DNA from: Acidobacteriota bacterium
GTDB lineage: Bacteria > Acidobacteriota > Blastocatellia > Pyrinomonadales > Pyrinomonadaceae
Assembly: GCA_023415725.1 (NCBI GenBank)
Contig: JAEZJR010000029.1
Location: 1-8,602 of the forward strand
Length of the DNA stretch: 8,602 nt
Direction of reading: 5' to 3'
Shown here one piece after another: positions 7,924 through 8,602 of the stretch. The position numbers and the translations under genes are program-made. Each line of letters begins with the position of its first letter. Within the stretch, counting starts at the first letter, position 1. The notes beneath the pieces are model-generated. The model saw only the letters and a program-made list of their open reading frames with translations, ran no database searches and was not told the DNA's origin.

Positions 7924-7953
7924 AAAAAGGAAGCGATCGTTGATCGCTTCCTT
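7924..7953 (-). terminator. Strong rho-independent terminator after the pilin gene
   Basis: On the minus strand a 12-bp perfect stem (7953-7942 pairing with 7938-7927, core GGAAGCGATC/GATCGCTTCC) with a 3-base loop leads into TTTTT (complement of 7928-7924, the last pairs overlapping the stem). It begins 24 bases after the pilin stop codon. On the plus strand the hairpin is followed by CTTCTG, so it is directional and belongs to the pilin transcript. It separates the pilin gene from the Wzy_C gene downstream. Confidence 0.92.
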
Positions 7954-7976
7954 CTGTTAGTTGCTTGTCGAACCGA

Positions 7977-8531
7977 CTAGTTACCCATCGGGGTTCCGTC
8001 GCTGAAGGAAGCTCCGGCCGTTGCGTTGCCGCCGAGGGCCATCGAGCCTGGACCGCCGCCCGAGGGAAGAACCTCAGCTGAAAGTACGCCGTCGGTGGCG
8101 ATACCAAAGTTGCGGGTACCAGTCGCGGTCAAGCCGGCATTTGAGGTCGGCTTAGCGATCGCCGCGAAGGTCGCCGGGTTCGGACTTCCGCCTGTCACGA
8201 AGTCAAAATTGATCATCGTGAAACCGTAACCGCTCTTCGAGCCGGCGCCAAGTGTGCCATCAATAAGGCCAGCCGTGTTGAGAGCCGTCAAGCCCGTGAT
8301 TCCGGCCGTGCCCGAGGTGCCGGCATAGTTACCGTTACCGGACGTGGCTTGGAAGGTGGCCTGTGCACCGTGGATGGTGCGGAGCGAGGAAACCGCGGAA
8401 CCTTCGTTTGCCGAGCGGCGGGCTGCGAGGAGGTTCGGGATGGCGATCGCAGCGATGATACCGATGATCACGACAACGATCAGAAGTTCGATGAGCGAGA
8501 AACCTTTCTGATTTTTCATTTCTTGATTCAC
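7977..8531 (-). CDS. pilA: Type IV major pilin-like protein (PilA family)
   Basis: This is a type IV pilin subunit, made as a prepilin, cleaved by the PilD-type peptidase and assembled into an extracellular filament. The prepilin site is NQKG|FSLIE: cleavage after G10 exposes F11 (mature F1), and E15 is the conserved mature Glu5. The hydrophobic helix follows (12-35, LIVVVIIGIIAAIAIPN), then LLAARRSANEGSAVSSLRTI, a style common in Acidobacteriota pilins. The globular part (about 60-184) is rich in Gly, Ala, Ser and Thr, includes GYGFT (101-105), and contains no cysteine, so there is no disulfide-bounded D-loop. Two starts are possible: GTG at 8531 (10-residue leader, AGGAG 3 bases upstream) or ATG at 8519 (typical 6-residue leader, AGGAG 15 bases upstream). 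The ATG leader resembles relatives more closely. It is probably the major pilin, given its SD, terminator and promoter, but a minor pilin or pseudopilin is not excluded. Confidence 0.93.
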   Translation of the reverse strand: MNQEMKNQKGFSLIELLIVVVIIGIIAAIAIPNLLAARRSANEGSAVSSLRTIHGAQATFQATSGNGNYAGTSGTAGITGLTALNTAGLIDGTLGAGSKSGYGFTMINFDFVTGGSPNPATFAAIAKPTSNAGLTATGTRNFGIATDGVLSAEVLPSGGGPGSMALGGNATAGASFSDGTPMGN

Positions 8532-8535
8532 AATC

Positions 8536-8540
8536 TCCTA
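8536..8540 (-). promoter_or_regulatory. Shine-Dalgarno AGGAG of the pilin gene
   Basis: Minus strand reads AGGAG (near 8540-8536) ahead of ATT and then the GTG at 8531. It is the only canonical Shine-Dalgarno seen before any gene in the window. Its spacing is short for the GTG (3-4 bases) and long for the in-frame ATG at 8519 (about 15), so it does not settle the start. Confidence 0.7.
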
Positions 8541-8586
8541 AAGTTTGTATAAGTCTTCGTCTACCTTTCCCAGGCGATTTGACTAA

Positions 8587-8602
8587 TACAAAGCCCGTGC
8601 CA
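8587..8602 (-). promoter_or_regulatory. Candidate sigma-54 (RpoN) -24/-12 promoter of pilin gene
   Basis: The last 16 bases, read on the minus strand, are TGGCACGGGCTTTGTA. The established sigma-54 consensus is TGGCACG-N4-TTGC(A/T). The match is exact in the -24 block and in spacing, with a single change at -12 (GT for GC). Predicted transcription would start near 8576, giving a leader of about 45 bases before the GTG. RpoN-dependent pilA promoters are known in Pseudomonas, Myxococcus and Geobacter. Enhancer sites for a PilR-type activator would lie beyond the right edge and cannot be seen. Confidence 0.7.

Noticed and set aside
7673..8107. A 144-codon minus-strand open frame spanning the pilin end and the ligase start
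   Set aside because: It runs out of frame across the terminator and two well-supported genes, and its product has no recognisable family.
1..8602. A wholly new defence, mobile or CRISPR-like system
   Set aside because: There are no repeat arrays, transposase, integrase, toxin-antitoxin or effector-type genes. All seven genes fit known families or a simple membrane-anchored domain type.

Overview
The window looks like ordinary chromosome from an Acidobacteriota-type bacterium, possibly class Blastocatellia. This is inferred mainly from the style of the type IV pilin (leader and helix followed by LLAARRSANEGSAVSSLRTI) and from the TPR-rich, moderate-GC gene content. No database search was run. 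Seven protein-coding genes fill almost all of the sequence. Six lie on the minus strand and one on the plus strand. No rRNA, tRNA, CRISPR array, insertion sequence or phage gene is visible.

Layout from left to right: (1) an intrinsic-terminator hairpin at 7-38; (2) priA, the primosomal replication-restart helicase, minus strand, with all helicase motifs and all eight zinc cysteines; (3) a 73-base divergent intergenic region with a 13-base palindrome; (4) a plus-strand gene for a small membrane-anchored protein with a DUF2393/FxLYD-like beta domain; (5) a tight minus-strand three-gene operon, transcribed as ABC-2 permease, then a TPR membrane protein, then ABC ATPase, whose last stop codon abuts the stop of gene 4; (6) a 670-residue Wzy_C/O-antigen-ligase-type membrane enzyme with a C-terminal TPR region; (7) a strong rho-independent terminator; (8) a type IV pilin gene preceded, at the extreme right edge, by a good match to a sigma-54 (-24/-12) promoter.

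Two functional groups stand out. The pilin and Wzy_C pair recalls the pilA-tfpO/pilO arrangement, in which a Wzy_C-family oligosaccharyltransferase next to the pilin gene glycosylates the pilin. Here a strong terminator separates the two genes, so the second needs read-through or its own promoter. The ABC operon encodes one permease and one ATPase with an unusual signature, separated by an extracytoplasmic TPR protein whose C-terminus resembles the end of GspG pseudopilins. Its substrate cannot be read from the sequence. I do not see convincing evidence of a wholly new system. The most testable novelties are the possible pilin glycosylation pair, the TPR/GspG-like partner of the ABC exporter, and the sigma-54 pilin promoter.
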